DNA of 53,144 nt from Spirochaetales bacterium (GCA_017540815.1 JAFYAI010000014.1:1-53144); one strand, 5' to 3'. Counted from the first letter of the stretch, positions 43,028 to 51,640 are shown. Translations and numbers: made by a program. Notes: generated by a model not told the origin, from the sequence alone.

Positions 43028-43954
43028 TTACTCATTATACAGCGGCGTAGACAGATACCGATCCCCGGAATCGGGCAGCAGAGCCACAATGAGCTTGCCC
43101 TCATTCTCAGACCGCTGTGCCAGTTCTGTCGCTGCCACCAATGATGCACCGCTTGTTATCCCGCAGAATATCCCTTCCGTGCGAGCTAACTCCCGACCGG
43201 CAGAATACGCCTGCTCATCGGTGATCGTCATTATACCGTCGTAGCTGTGTATATCCAAGATCTGCGGCACAAATCCCGCTCCGATCCCCTGCAGCCCATG
43301 GGGACCTGCCGATTTACCGGACAGGACGGCACTGTTTGCAGGCTCAACGGCATACACTCTGACATCGGCACGCTGCTCTTTGAGATACCTGCCGACACCG
43401 CTTATCGTGCCGCCCGTGCCGACTCCGGCGACGAAGATGTCCACTGTTCCGTCAGTATCAGCCCATATCTCAGGACCTGTCGTCTCGTAATGCACCTGCG
43501 GATTGATCGGATTGACAAACTGACCGGCGATAATACTGCCCGGAGTCCGGCTGTGCAGTTCCTCAGCCTTATCGATCGCTCCCTGCATACCAAGACTGCC
43601 CGGAGTGAGGACAACCTCTGCTCCGTAAGCCTTAACCATCAGTTGACGCTCTACACTCATCGTATCAGGCATCGTCAGTACTAATTTGAATCCAAGTGCT
43701 GCGGCACACATTGCCAGACCTATACCGGTATTGCCGCTTGTCGGCTCAAATATAGTGCCACCCGGCTGCAGATCGCCTCTTCGCACCGCATCTCGGATCA
43801 TCGCCAACCCTACACGGTCTTTGGCAGATCCGGCGGGATTCATGCTTTCCAATTTGACAGCGATCCTTGCCGCACAATTGTGTATTCTGTTATATTTGGT
43901 TAATTCAATCAGCGGAGTTCCGCCGACTAACTGAGTTATGCTGTTGTATATCAT
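43028..43954 (-). CDS. cysK: Cysteine synthase (O-acetylserine sulfhydrylase)
   Basis: 308 residues, complete. PLP enzyme that makes cysteine from O-acetylserine and sulphide. Motifs: GGTPLIEL, the PLP lysine in NPAGSAKDRVG (near residue 43), EPTSGNTGIGLAM for the acetylserine loop, GVGTGGTISGVGRYLKE for the phosphate, and CGITSGAS near the end. AGGAG lies 7 bases before the ATG. No cysE is adjacent. The palindrome CACAATTGTG is at 43873-43882. Confidence 0.95.
   Translation of the reverse strand: MIYNSITQLVGGTPLIELTKYNRIHNCAARIAVKLESMNPAGSAKDRVGLAMIRDAVRRGDLQPGGTIFEPTSGNTGIGLAMCAAALGFKLVLTMPDTMSVERQLMVKAYGAEVVLTPGSLGMQGAIDKAEELHSRTPGSIIAGQFVNPINPQVHYETTGPEIWADTDGTVDIFVAGVGTGGTISGVGRYLKEQRADVRVYAVEPANSAVLSGKSAGPHGLQGIGAGFVPQILDIHSYDGIMTITDEQAYSAGRELARTEGIFCGITSGASLVAATELAQRSENEGKLIVALLPDSGDRYLSTPLYNE
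43873..43882. repeat. Iterated palindrome CACAATTGTG, copy 7
   Basis: Within cysK, encoding part of IHNCAAR. Confidence 0.85.
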
Positions 43955-43973
43955 TGTTGTATCTCCTAATTAT

Positions 43974-44002
43974 ATAATAGATAATAAAAAGGATTTTGTC
44001 AA
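43974..44002 (-). promoter_or_regulatory. cysK promoter
   Basis: TTGACA, a 17-base spacer and TATTAT on the minus strand, the best-formed promoter with that of nrdR. Confidence 0.85.
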
Positions 44003-44039
44003 GACAATTTTCCGCTTAACGAAATGAAATAATACAAAC

Positions 44040-45485
44040 TTACCACGCTTGTGAGAATGACAGACTGATCTCGAATGCGTCAGACACATCCTGATAGATG
44101 ATCGATTTCGTCATGTTGAATGCGACATCAAGCCGAGCGAGGAAATGCAGGAATTTCGGCATAAGTTTGATACCGAAGCCGAGTGAACCTGCCGGCCAAA
44201 AGTAATTGCCGTTGCCGACACTGAGGTAGACAAGCCGATCTCGCTCAAATGAGTTTTTCACCGAATTACGAGCCGGGCGATACCAAGTGTTATCAATCGG
44301 ATAATCGAAATTGTCGAAGACAACACCAAAGTCAGCAAAGAATGCCAGATACAATATCAGTTTCGCCGGAGTTCTGAAAGTCTTCTCAGACACAGAAGAT
44401 GTAATATCGGCATTGACCAGCGGTATGTTGCCTTCCACATTAGCAAGGATGCTCGCCCAACCGACAAGTTCATTACCTTTGTAGCCGCGCATAAACGGCT
44501 CGCCGCTGAAATTATCGCTGACATTGTAATTGACAGAAGCGAACAGACGGGCAGACAGATAAAACTCTTTATAGATCTTCTTGTTGAACTGATCTTCCAC
44601 GCTGAACTTGAATCTAAAATCACTGCCGAACATTCCGAGCCCTGTCGGTATGATAAAGTCAAATCTCGCTCTGATCTCATTGCCGACAGGGATCGTGCTC
44701 GTCTGCCGCATCTTATCCCAAACGAAGTCCTGCCGCAGAACAAGCCACAGATTATGGTCATTGACAGTCAGCTCTTCGCCGTCAAACATTCTGTTAAACA
44801 CATAGCGGTAGCCGATCTTCATCTGAGTTACAGAATTGACATCTATGAGCGGAATGCGATAGTCCACTCCGAAATAATGCTCCGTTCCGGTATAACTCAC
44901 ATCGTTAAACCGCACACGAACCATACTCCAGATCTTGTTAAATGCTTTAATCAGGAAACTGCTCTCGTCATCATAGTATCGCAGAGACTCATACTGCGGA
45001 GCAGAAGTATAGATTGTGCTGCCGCCGAAGAGCCTCATTCTGTGATTGAGCAGAGCCGGATATTCGACACCCATATAATGCTGCAGAACATCATTCTGAG
45101 AATAATGCGATGCTACAGTCAGCCCCACCTCACTGTTATTAATGCTGTCAAACCGAGTCAGGAATCCCAACTCACCGCCATGAGCAAGCGAAAATCCGCC
45201 GTAAGGCATATATACAAACGGATAGAACGGCATAATCGCCGTATTCTGAGTCAGGCGAAATCTATCCAAGCTTCCGTTATTAAACTCGATATGCCGCCGC
45301 CATCTCAGATTGCGGATATATGCCTCACTCTGCAAATGCTTAGGCTTTGTGCTGAAATACATATCATCCGAAGGATCGATAGATACATACTCATACACCC
45401 AACTCGGATCAGCAGTCTCATCTTCGCAGAATGCGTATAGCAAGGAAGAAATCAGAAATAATGCAGTGAAAAAAAATCTTTTCAT
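44040..45485 (-). CDS. Outer-membrane beta-barrel, Omp85-like
   Basis: 481 residues from the ATG at 45485, where the signal peptide MKRFFFTALFLISSLLYAFC begins; an upstream ATG adds five unlikely residues. The body is made of amphipathic strands ending in SLSFSQAW, with a C-terminal aromatic residue as in outer-membrane barrels. GEPFMRGYKGNELVGWAS followed by NVEGNIPL resembles the RGY loop and the strand after it in Omp85/BamA barrels. No POTRA domain is visible, so it is a barrel-only relative if the match holds. It could otherwise be a porin-like protein. A palindromic repeat fills its promoter region. Confidence 0.7.
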   Translation of the reverse strand: MKRFFFTALFLISSLLYAFCEDETADPSWVYEYVSIDPSDDMYFSTKPKHLQSEAYIRNLRWRRHIEFNNGSLDRFRLTQNTAIMPFYPFVYMPYGGFSLAHGGELGFLTRFDSINNSEVGLTVASHYSQNDVLQHYMGVEYPALLNHRMRLFGGSTIYTSAPQYESLRYYDDESSFLIKAFNKIWSMVRVRFNDVSYTGTEHYFGVDYRIPLIDVNSVTQMKIGYRYVFNRMFDGEELTVNDHNLWLVLRQDFVWDKMRQTSTIPVGNEIRARFDFIIPTGLGMFGSDFRFKFSVEDQFNKKIYKEFYLSARLFASVNYNVSDNFSGEPFMRGYKGNELVGWASILANVEGNIPLVNADITSSVSEKTFRTPAKLILYLAFFADFGVVFDNFDYPIDNTWYRPARNSVKNSFERDRLVYLSVGNGNYFWPAGSLGFGIKLMPKFLHFLARLDVAFNMTKSIIYQDVSDAFEISLSFSQAW

Positions 45486-45505
45486 ACAGGAAGAACACAT
45501 CCGCT

Positions 45506-45576
45506 ATGTCATTATCGGGCTTAACCCGATAATCTTTTTTTTCAAGAGATTGCCGTGTCAAGCACGGCAATGACAT
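45506..45576. repeat. Two-hairpin palindromic repeat before the outer-membrane protein gene
   Basis: Starts ATGTCATT and ends AATGACAT. Inside, TATCGGG/CCCGATA and TTGCCGTG/CACGGCAA form two hairpins. It lies in the 110-base gap between the barrel gene and the immunophilin gene. Confidence 0.85.
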
Positions 45577-45595
45577 AAAATGCAGAGAAAAAATT

Positions 45596-46672
45596 TCACT
45601 TCTCCAGATCTACCAACTCAACTTCAAATACGAGAGTCGCTTTCGGCGGAATTGCACCGGGATAGCCACGCTCACCGTAAGCAAGGTAATAAGGCAGGAT
45701 AATAATACGCTTCTCGCCTTTCTTCATCTGCATAAGAGCAATGTCCCAGCCTTCGATAACTTGTCCGGCACCGACTTTAAACTCAAGCGGCTCGCCTCTT
45801 TTAACAGAACTGTCGAAAACCTGTCCTGTTACGAAGTAGCCTGTATAATGAGCTTTGATATTCTCACCTTTGTTCGGAGTTCGACCTGAGCCTTCTTTCA
45901 TAACAATATATTCCATGCCGGTTTTCTCGTCTTTAACCAGCTTGCTTGTATCAGCACCGAGCTGCTCAAGCAATTTTGTAATTCGTCCGGCTTTGATCTC
46001 ATCCTGCTTAGCCATCTCAGCAGCAGCATCAAACGCCTTAGCAGCATCGCCAATGCGGATAACATTGACCTGTTTCATAACGACATCGGCAAACGGTTTA
46101 TTTGTTCTCGGATCAGTCTTGACTTTGCCGATATTGCGGACAACCTGCATACCATCGACAACTTTGCCGAATACTACATGCTTGCCGTCAAGGTGCGGCT
46201 GCGGAGCAAGCGTTATGAAGAACTGAGAACCGTTGGTATCGGGACCTGAGTTAGCCATAGACAAAACACCTTCACTGTCATGTTTGAGACTCGGATCAAA
46301 CTGATCGATAACAGAATATCCCGGACCGCCGTAACCCATTCCAAGCGGACAGCCGCCCTGTATCATAAATCCGTCGATAATACGGTGGAAGATCAGCCCA
46401 TTATAGAAAGGTCTCTTCACCTGCTCTTTCGTATTCACATCTGTAAACTCCAGAGAACCTTCTGCCAGTCCGATAATGTTCGCAGCAATCAGCGGAACTC
46501 TGTCATAATACACTTTGCAGATAAAGTCCCCCATCGTTGTGCGGAACTCCAGATAAATGCCATCCTCAGTCAGCTTATTCGCTGCGTCGCTTTTCTTGTC
46601 ACATGCGGTTATGGTTGCCATAGTCAAAACCCCTAATACAATCAATATATTCTTAAAAAATTTATTTCGCAT
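45596..46672 (-). CDS. Cyclophilin-FKBP fusion lipoprotein (dual-family peptidyl-prolyl isomerase)
   Basis: 358 residues. Signal peptide with a lipobox ending ITAC (Cys24). A cyclophilin domain follows (about 35-210): FYNGLIFHRIIDGFMIQGG, GSQFFITLAPQPHLDGKHVVFGKVVDG. A helical linker (KAFDAAAEMAKQDEIKAGRITKLLEQLG) leads to an FKBP domain (about 250-357): IKAHYTGYFVTGQVFDSS, VIEGWDIALMQMKKGEKR, IPPKATLVFEVELVD. The catalytic cyclophilin residues (FHR, QFF) and FKBP aromatic residues are kept, so both halves look active. It should help fold exported proteins in the periplasm. GAGG lies 8 bases before the ATG. Confidence 0.95.
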   Translation of the reverse strand: MRNKFFKNILIVLGVLTMATITACDKKSDAANKLTEDGIYLEFRTTMGDFICKVYYDRVPLIAANIIGLAEGSLEFTDVNTKEQVKRPFYNGLIFHRIIDGFMIQGGCPLGMGYGGPGYSVIDQFDPSLKHDSEGVLSMANSGPDTNGSQFFITLAPQPHLDGKHVVFGKVVDGMQVVRNIGKVKTDPRTNKPFADVVMKQVNVIRIGDAAKAFDAAAEMAKQDEIKAGRITKLLEQLGADTSKLVKDEKTGMEYIVMKEGSGRTPNKGENIKAHYTGYFVTGQVFDSSVKRGEPLEFKVGAGQVIEGWDIALMQMKKGEKRIIILPYYLAYGERGYPGAIPPKATLVFEVELVDLEK

Positions 46673-46702
46673 TGAATGCCTCGATTATAATTAATTTTAT
46701 TC

Positions 46703-46731
46703 ATTATAAAAGATATTTTTTATATTGTCAA
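46703..46731 (-). promoter_or_regulatory. Promoter of the immunophilin gene
   Basis: TTGACA, a 17-base spacer and TATAAT on the minus strand, both consensus. Confidence 0.88.
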
Positions 46732-46750
46732 TTATTTTTATTTTATATTT

Positions 46751-46811
46751 GTCACCCTGACAGCATTGGGGATATTGACAATAGATTCCTCGGCTTCGCT
46801 CGGAATGACAT
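46751..46811. repeat. GTCA-type palindromic repeat
   Basis: Begins GTCACCCTGAC and ends CTCGGAATGACA, with the hairpin ATTCCTCGGCTTCGCTCGGAAT. It lies between the divergent immunophilin and J-domain promoters. Confidence 0.75.
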
Positions 46812-46837
46812 AACTTCATTGTGACAAAAAAAAATAA

Positions 46838-46866
46838 TTGATTTTATTTTCATAATTTGCTACACT
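46838..46866 (+). promoter_or_regulatory. Promoter of J-domain gene, near-leaderless
   Basis: TTGATT, a 17-base spacer and TACACT, followed by 7 bases and the ATG at 46874. No Shine-Dalgarno site. Confidence 0.6.
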
Positions 46867-46873
46867 TCCAAAT

Positions 46874-47509
46874 ATGACAGAAGATCAGCTTAAACACACT
46901 TACAGAGTACTGCTCAAGAAATATCATCCCGACACCGGCGGACAGACAGCCGATGAATCGGCGATAAGGCGTATCATCGAAGAATACAAGAAACTCTCAT
47001 CCAGCCGTTCTTCCAAATCAGATAATATATCATCCAATGATATTTCAAAGGATAAAAGCCGCTCAAGCACGCAGCTAACCGCATGGACGACTCCTGCAAG
47101 CACAGATGATACAGATAAGTTCATCCTGTCTATGCTGTCACTGATAGCAGATCGGCGTGCGGAAGAAATGCCGACAGATATTATCGCCGCACATATCTCA
47201 TTCTGCACAGAGCACAGCACTGATGAGGGCCGTATTCTGACACTGACTGCATTGGCAGAGATCGCAGAGCTGACACGGCAGACTCTTAACGAATATGATA
47301 TAAACTGTGAAACGATGCAGAAACAGATCTCGGATTATGCTCGGCATATCTGCGAAGCGGCGAATTATTTGGACAGGCTCTCCGCTGTGAATGCACCGAA
47401 ATCAAACCTGATTAGAGACATTCTGCGAAGTATAAGGATATGCGGCAGTGAACATCTGAAAGAACTGCTAAATGCCGTTCTGATATTTGTTGTTTCATTA
47501 GAAATATAA
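46874..47509 (+). CDS. Short J-domain protein
   Basis: 211 residues. It opens with the second helix and HPD loop of a J-domain: EDQLKHTYRVLLKKYHPDTGG (HPD at 18-20), then IRRIIEEYKKL for the third helix. Helix I is missing, and the frame has a stop before the ATG, so it is not a mis-called start. The rest is Ser/Lys-rich, then helical (FILSMLSLIADRRAEEM, TLTALAEIAELTRQTL), with no zinc finger or substrate domain of DnaJ. HPD implies contact with a DnaK-type chaperone; the client is unknown. Transcription appears to start at or one base before the ATG. Confidence 0.78.
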   Translation: MTEDQLKHTYRVLLKKYHPDTGGQTADESAIRRIIEEYKKLSSSRSSKSDNISSNDISKDKSRSSTQLTAWTTPASTDDTDKFILSMLSLIADRRAEEMPTDIIAAHISFCTEHSTDEGRILTLTALAEIAELTRQTLNEYDINCETMQKQISDYARHICEAANYLDRLSAVNAPKSNLIRDILRSIRICGSEHLKELLNAVLIFVVSLEI

Positions 47510-47571
47510 AAAAATTCTAAAAAAAATATTAAAGATTCCGATATATAAAGCAGCACGCATTGGAGTTTTTT

Positions 47572-48396
47572 ATGGGAAAGCTAACAGATAAACAAAAACT
47601 TGATTTCCAAGAACGGGTAAAATATTACAAAAACTTAATTGACGAAGCGGAGAAGAAACAGAAAGAACTGAATCAGCTGATAATCAAAGAGCCTGAGAAC
47701 GAATGGCTCAACCGAATTAAATCAGCAAATAATAATCTCAATATTATTTCGCTCAATTGTGCTATGAGTGAAATGAGTTATTTTATCCTCGGAATCAAGA
47801 ATACAGCATACCTTGATCGTGCCCGTCAGACTGTCTATGAAGTTCTGTCTAACATTGAAAAAATCGTCACCAATTATGTCGATGTCCCGTTCACTGACTA
47901 TGAGGAGCAGCTCCACCGAATCGATGACTACTCAGATGCGGAGAGAGTGAAACTCATCAAGATGATGGGATTCTGCGTTGACAGACTGGCAGATGACTTC
48001 GGTGAAAACTCCAAATGGAGATGGTCATTCGTAGAGATATATGCCAGAGTAAGTGTCATCGCCAAGAATCTCCTCGATATGCGCCGCTATCAGAAATGCG
48101 ATGATCCGAGAGAAGAAGGCTATCGCGAGCGAAGAGAACATCTCAAACTTGTATTAGAGTCACTCACTGATGCAGCGAAAGGCTACCGCGACAAGTTCGA
48201 GCTGAGTACCAAAGACCCGGAAGATATGAAGAAAGGCATAGATCATCTCAAAGCACTGCTGAGGATATACCAGATCAATCAGGACGCAGAGAAAGTCGAG
48301 TCTACCAAGAAAAACATCGAAGTATGGAGTGCAATCCTTGATAAACACATGGCAGCACTTGACAAAGCCAAGCGATCAGGACCGATAAAAAAATAA
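47572..48396 (+). CDS. Unknown helical protein
   Basis: 274 residues from the ATG at 47572 with GGAG 8 bases before; a TTG at 47560 overlaps that site and is unlikely. Almost wholly alpha-helical and charged: a coiled-coil start (KLDFQERVKYYKNLIDEAEKKQKELNQL), a middle with VYEVLSNIEKIVTNYV, and a C-terminal pair of helices (HLKALLRIYQINQDAEKVESTKKN). No signal peptide or known motif. It lies 62 bases after the J-domain gene and ends at a strong terminator, so the two form a likely two-gene unit. It may be a cytoplasmic partner of the J-protein. Confidence 0.8.
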   Translation: MGKLTDKQKLDFQERVKYYKNLIDEAEKKQKELNQLIIKEPENEWLNRIKSANNNLNIISLNCAMSEMSYFILGIKNTAYLDRARQTVYEVLSNIEKIVTNYVDVPFTDYEEQLHRIDDYSDAERVKLIKMMGFCVDRLADDFGENSKWRWSFVEIYARVSVIAKNLLDMRRYQKCDDPREEGYRERREHLKLVLESLTDAAKGYRDKFELSTKDPEDMKKGIDHLKALLRIYQINQDAEKVESTKKNIEVWSAILDKHMAALDKAKRSGPIKK

Positions 48397-48403
48397 CATA
48401 AAG

Positions 48404-48436
48404 AAATCGGATTTACGCAAAATCCGATTTTTTTTC
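48404..48436 (+). terminator. Terminator of the J-domain unit
   Basis: AAATCGGATTT (48404-48414) pairs with AAATCCGATTT (48420-48430) over a 5-base loop, followed by a T run. Confidence 0.9.
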
Positions 48437-48473
48437 GTTTTTTTTCATTAATTCTCAAAATATTAAAAATTAT

Positions 48474-48502
48474 TTGACATTTTATCCATAAAATTATACT
48501 AT
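48474..48502 (+). promoter_or_regulatory. MCP promoter
   Basis: TTGACA (48474-48479), a 17-base spacer and TACTAT; an overlapping TATACT at 15-base spacing is the alternative -10. Confidence 0.65.
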
Positions 48503-48546
48503 ATATAAATATTAGTTAAGAGACTGAATATTTGATGGAGTTAAAC

Positions 48547-50367
48547 ATGAATTCTATTTTTTCTTCTTATAAATTTCGCATCACAGGTATGATCTTACTG
48601 TTCATAAGCATTATCACAGTGACGCTGATGATACTCTGCAGCACAGCGATCAAAAGATCCGCTGTGACATTCATGGCAGAACAGAGTATGAAACTCGTAG
48701 ACCGTGCTTTGCCGCTGCTTGATGCAGAGAAACTCAAAGATCTGATTCGGACTGACAATGCCGAAGATCCGTACTATATCGAGACTTGCACCAGGATGAA
48801 TGAGCTGCGCATACAGATGAATGCCGAGTATATCTATGTAATGGCACCTGTCAAAGGGAAAGACTTCAAATATGTCCTCGACGGCAATAACTTCGATGAC
48901 GAGGAAAACTTCTCTCCTATTGGTACAGTCGAAGACATATCGTCTTACGGCAAGTGGCCGTTTATCTGTCTGAATGAACAGAAAATCACTGCTGCCGATT
49001 TCGTTAATATGGATGAATGGGGCTGGGCTGCTACCGTATATGCTCCTGTCATAGATAAGTCCGGCAGATCCATAGCATTCCTCGGATGCGACTACGATGC
49101 CACCAAAACCGTCGCAGCGATGAAAGCAGAGCGTCAGAAAATCTTAGTATTCGGATTGATAGCGATTATCGCTGCTGCGATCATAGTATTTCTCCTGATC
49201 AACATCATCTTCACACGCATTAACAAAGTCACCGTATCGATGCACGATATAGCAACGGGCAAAAGCGATCTCACATCCAAGCTGCCAGCAAAAGGCTCTA
49301 CAGAGATTGACAACCTTGCAAAAGGTTTCAACAGTGTAAGCGACTATCTGCAGAGCATTATCAAGAATATCAAAAACTCGATGGCATCACTGTCTGACAA
49401 CAGCCATGAAATGTCATCACAGAACAAAAATATCCTCGACAGCATGAAGACTATGATCGATGTCAATACGAGGATAAGCAAAAAAGCAGGAGAACAATCA
49501 GAACTGACATTGAATGCTCAATCCGATATAAAAACGCTGCTAAGCAAAGTCCAGATCCTTGACGGCAATGTAGATAATCAATCCGAAGCGATGAGCAAAT
49601 CATCATCAGCAGTCGAAGAGATCTCCGCAAATATAAACACAGCACATAATTTGATCCAAGAAGCATATTCTGAATACAAGAATATAGTCGAGTTGACTGT
49701 AACAGAGCAGAAAAAGCAGCAGAAGATCACCGATGAGATTCACAAGATCGCAGAACAGGCACAAAGCCTCATTGAAGCCAATAATATGATAACAGAAATA
49801 TCTCAGAGAACTAACCTGCTCGCTATGAATGCTGCGATTGAAGCGGCACATGCAGGTAAGTTTGGTGTAGGATTCAGCGTTGTTGCTTCAGAGATCAGAC
49901 GGCTGGCAGAGACATCTGCTAATCACACAAAAACTATCGGCACAACTGTATCTGACATTGAGACTGCCATTCAGCAGATACAGCAGGACTCGATAGAGTC
50001 TGTTAAGACATTCGGTGAGTTAGGAACAAACATATCTGACATGGAGAAGCACCTCGATGAGATCAAGAATGGTATGGATGAGCAAAGTGTCGGTGCCAAA
50101 GAGATTCTCGATGTAATGCGAGTGCTCAAAAATTGTGCCAGTGATGTTCAGGAAACTGCAACTCAGATGAAAACCGAGTGTGCCGCAATAACAGATAAGA
50201 TCAGCCAGCTCAGTTCTCATGCCAATGATGTGACTCAGCATACGAAATACGGCATTGAGATCCTTGCTGAAGTTCAGAAACTCACACAGGATGCATCTAA
50301 ACAGGCCAATACCAACAAAATGCTGTCTGACGAAATATCCGATATGCTGGCACACTATAATGTATAA
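48547..50367 (+). CDS. Methyl-accepting chemotaxis protein
   Basis: 606 residues from the ATG at 48547, with GGAG 6 bases before. First membrane helix about residues 14-35, then a periplasmic sensor of about 160 residues with a Cache-like end (WGWAATVYAPVIDKSGRSIAFLGCDYD). The second helix is near 200-222 (GLIAIIAAAIIVFLLINIIF), followed by a HAMP linker. The cytoplasmic coiled coil carries the hallmark tip ISQRTNLLAMNAAIEAAHAGKFGVGFSVVASEIRRLAE. It senses a small molecule and signals to CheA through CheW. No che gene is in the window. Its stop is 2 bases before the next start. Confidence 0.95.
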   Translation: MNSIFSSYKFRITGMILLFISIITVTLMILCSTAIKRSAVTFMAEQSMKLVDRALPLLDAEKLKDLIRTDNAEDPYYIETCTRMNELRIQMNAEYIYVMAPVKGKDFKYVLDGNNFDDEENFSPIGTVEDISSYGKWPFICLNEQKITAADFVNMDEWGWAATVYAPVIDKSGRSIAFLGCDYDATKTVAAMKAERQKILVFGLIAIIAAAIIVFLLINIIFTRINKVTVSMHDIATGKSDLTSKLPAKGSTEIDNLAKGFNSVSDYLQSIIKNIKNSMASLSDNSHEMSSQNKNILDSMKTMIDVNTRISKKAGEQSELTLNAQSDIKTLLSKVQILDGNVDNQSEAMSKSSSAVEEISANINTAHNLIQEAYSEYKNIVELTVTEQKKQQKITDEIHKIAEQAQSLIEANNMITEISQRTNLLAMNAAIEAAHAGKFGVGFSVVASEIRRLAETSANHTKTIGTTVSDIETAIQQIQQDSIESVKTFGELGTNISDMEKHLDEIKNGMDEQSVGAKEILDVMRVLKNCASDVQETATQMKTECAAITDKISQLSSHANDVTQHTKYGIEILAEVQKLTQDASKQANTNKMLSDEISDMLAHYNV

Positions 50368-50369
50368 TT

Positions 50370-50894
50370 ATGCTGACGCTTGTCACTCCGTCCGAAGAAT
50401 ATCTGACATCTTATTATGAAGCGTGCCTTGTTACCTGGGGGCACACTCATAATGATTATATCATTCATAATCCGGCAGAATATCACACTTGGTCGAAAAC
50501 AATATTTACAGACTATGAGAACCAACGCAAAGGCATTGGTCTGCCTGACGGGTATATCCCGTCTGTTACATACTGGATGGTTGACACTGACTCTCAACAA
50601 TACATCGGCACTGCCAATATCAGACTGCAGCTGACTAAGCAGCTGGCAGACTATGGCGGACATATCGGATGTATCATCCGTAATGATATGCGTGGGCAAG
50701 GATTCGGACACAAAATACTTGACCTATCGCTGGATGCAGCCCGCCGTCTCGGCATCAGCCCTATCCTATACACATGTATCTTATCGAATGAATCGTCTCA
50801 CAGTATACTGCTGTCAGGCAATTATATCAGGAAAGAATACGCCGAGACAACTGCAGACGGTGTGTTCTGTAAGATCGGCAGGTTTTGGTATTGA
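50370..50894 (+). CDS. GNAT-family N-acetyltransferase
   Basis: 174 residues. GNAT motif A is IGCIIRNDMRGQGFGHKIL (acetyl-CoA loop RGQGFG near 111-116), with VTYWMVDTDSQQYIGTANIRL before it and YTCILSNESSHSILLSGNY after it, the last two giving the C-terminal motif. It transfers an acetyl group to an amine; the substrate is not evident. No Shine-Dalgarno site is visible, and the ATG lies 2 bases after the MCP stop, so translation is probably coupled to the chemotaxis protein. Confidence 0.88.
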   Translation: MLTLVTPSEEYLTSYYEACLVTWGHTHNDYIIHNPAEYHTWSKTIFTDYENQRKGIGLPDGYIPSVTYWMVDTDSQQYIGTANIRLQLTKQLADYGGHIGCIIRNDMRGQGFGHKILDLSLDAARRLGISPILYTCILSNESSHSILLSGNYIRKEYAETTADGVFCKIGRFWY

Positions 50895-50912
50895 AATGGG
50901 AGAAGAAAAATT

Positions 50913-50934
50913 CATCAGCTGATGATTTTTTTTT
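50913..50934 (+). terminator. Possible terminator after GNAT gene
   Basis: CATCAGCTGATG palindrome followed by a run of T. The stem is short and has hardly any loop, so it may be weak. Confidence 0.45.
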
Positions 50935-51634
50935 ACTTTATAAAATATTTAAGATTGACAATCACTGTCTGCCGATCAGTGTCGCCCGGCTCAAATCTCC
51001 ATTTGGTAAGGACTGATACTATCTGAGCATCGATATTCATATCACCTGTTGAAGTGATAAGCGTTGCGGACAGCACCTCTCCGGCAGCATTGATAACCAG
51101 TTCAAGTTTGACATTCGCATTGCGGCTGAGTCCGATGCCGCCCAGCTCATCCTGACAGGAGTCCAGCACACCGCGAGATTCTCCATTGACGAAAGTCAGC
51201 TCTGACTCATCATCAGGCTCATTAAGAGCCTCAAGATCCGACTGCACAGACTCACGCATCTTGACCTTGCCGAATACAGGCTGCGGCTTATTATACACCT
51301 GCATAGGCTTAGTCTTAGAATGCGTTATCTCATAGGTATTGGTTGACTCCGACATTTGGATCGGCTCGGAGATCGCTACCCGGCCGTCTATCATATTCTT
51401 ATATCCGCGGTGAACACTCTCAGTCCGCCGTGTCGTCTGATGCCGAGCCTGCCGGAGCTGACTGAGCTCTTTGCGGCTGACATTAGTCATAGTGATGTTG
51501 ATATTGCGTTCTTTGCTCTCGAATATAAATGTCGTCCGTCCGAGATAGAGCATCACAAGAACAAGCAGGATGGCATGAAGAGCGATAGAGATAACAAGAT
51601 AAATGTTTAAATCATTATTCTTCTGATAAGTCAT
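50933..51634 (-). CDS. tonB: TonB-like energy transducer
   Basis: 233 residues. One N-terminal membrane helix (about 11-31, IYLVISIALHAILLVLVML). The linker spans the periplasm and is charged rather than Pro-rich. The C-terminal TonB domain is typical: NVKLELVINAAGEVLSATLITSTGDMNIDAQIVSVLTKWRFEPGD. It passes proton-motive energy from ExbB-ExbD to outer-membrane receptors. Third gene of the exbB-exbD-tonB series. A gap of 41 bases with AT heptamer repeats separates it from exbD, and no clear ribosome site is visible. Confidence 0.88.
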   Translation of the reverse strand: MTYQKNNDLNIYLVISIALHAILLVLVMLYLGRTTFIFESKERNINITMTNVSRKELSQLRQARHQTTRRTESVHRGYKNMIDGRVAISEPIQMSESTNTYEITHSKTKPMQVYNKPQPVFGKVKMRESVQSDLEALNEPDDESELTFVNGESRGVLDSCQDELGGIGLSRNANVKLELVINAAGEVLSATLITSTGDMNIDAQIVSVLTKWRFEPGDTDRQTVIVNLKYFIK

Positions 51635-51640
51635 TTTTTA

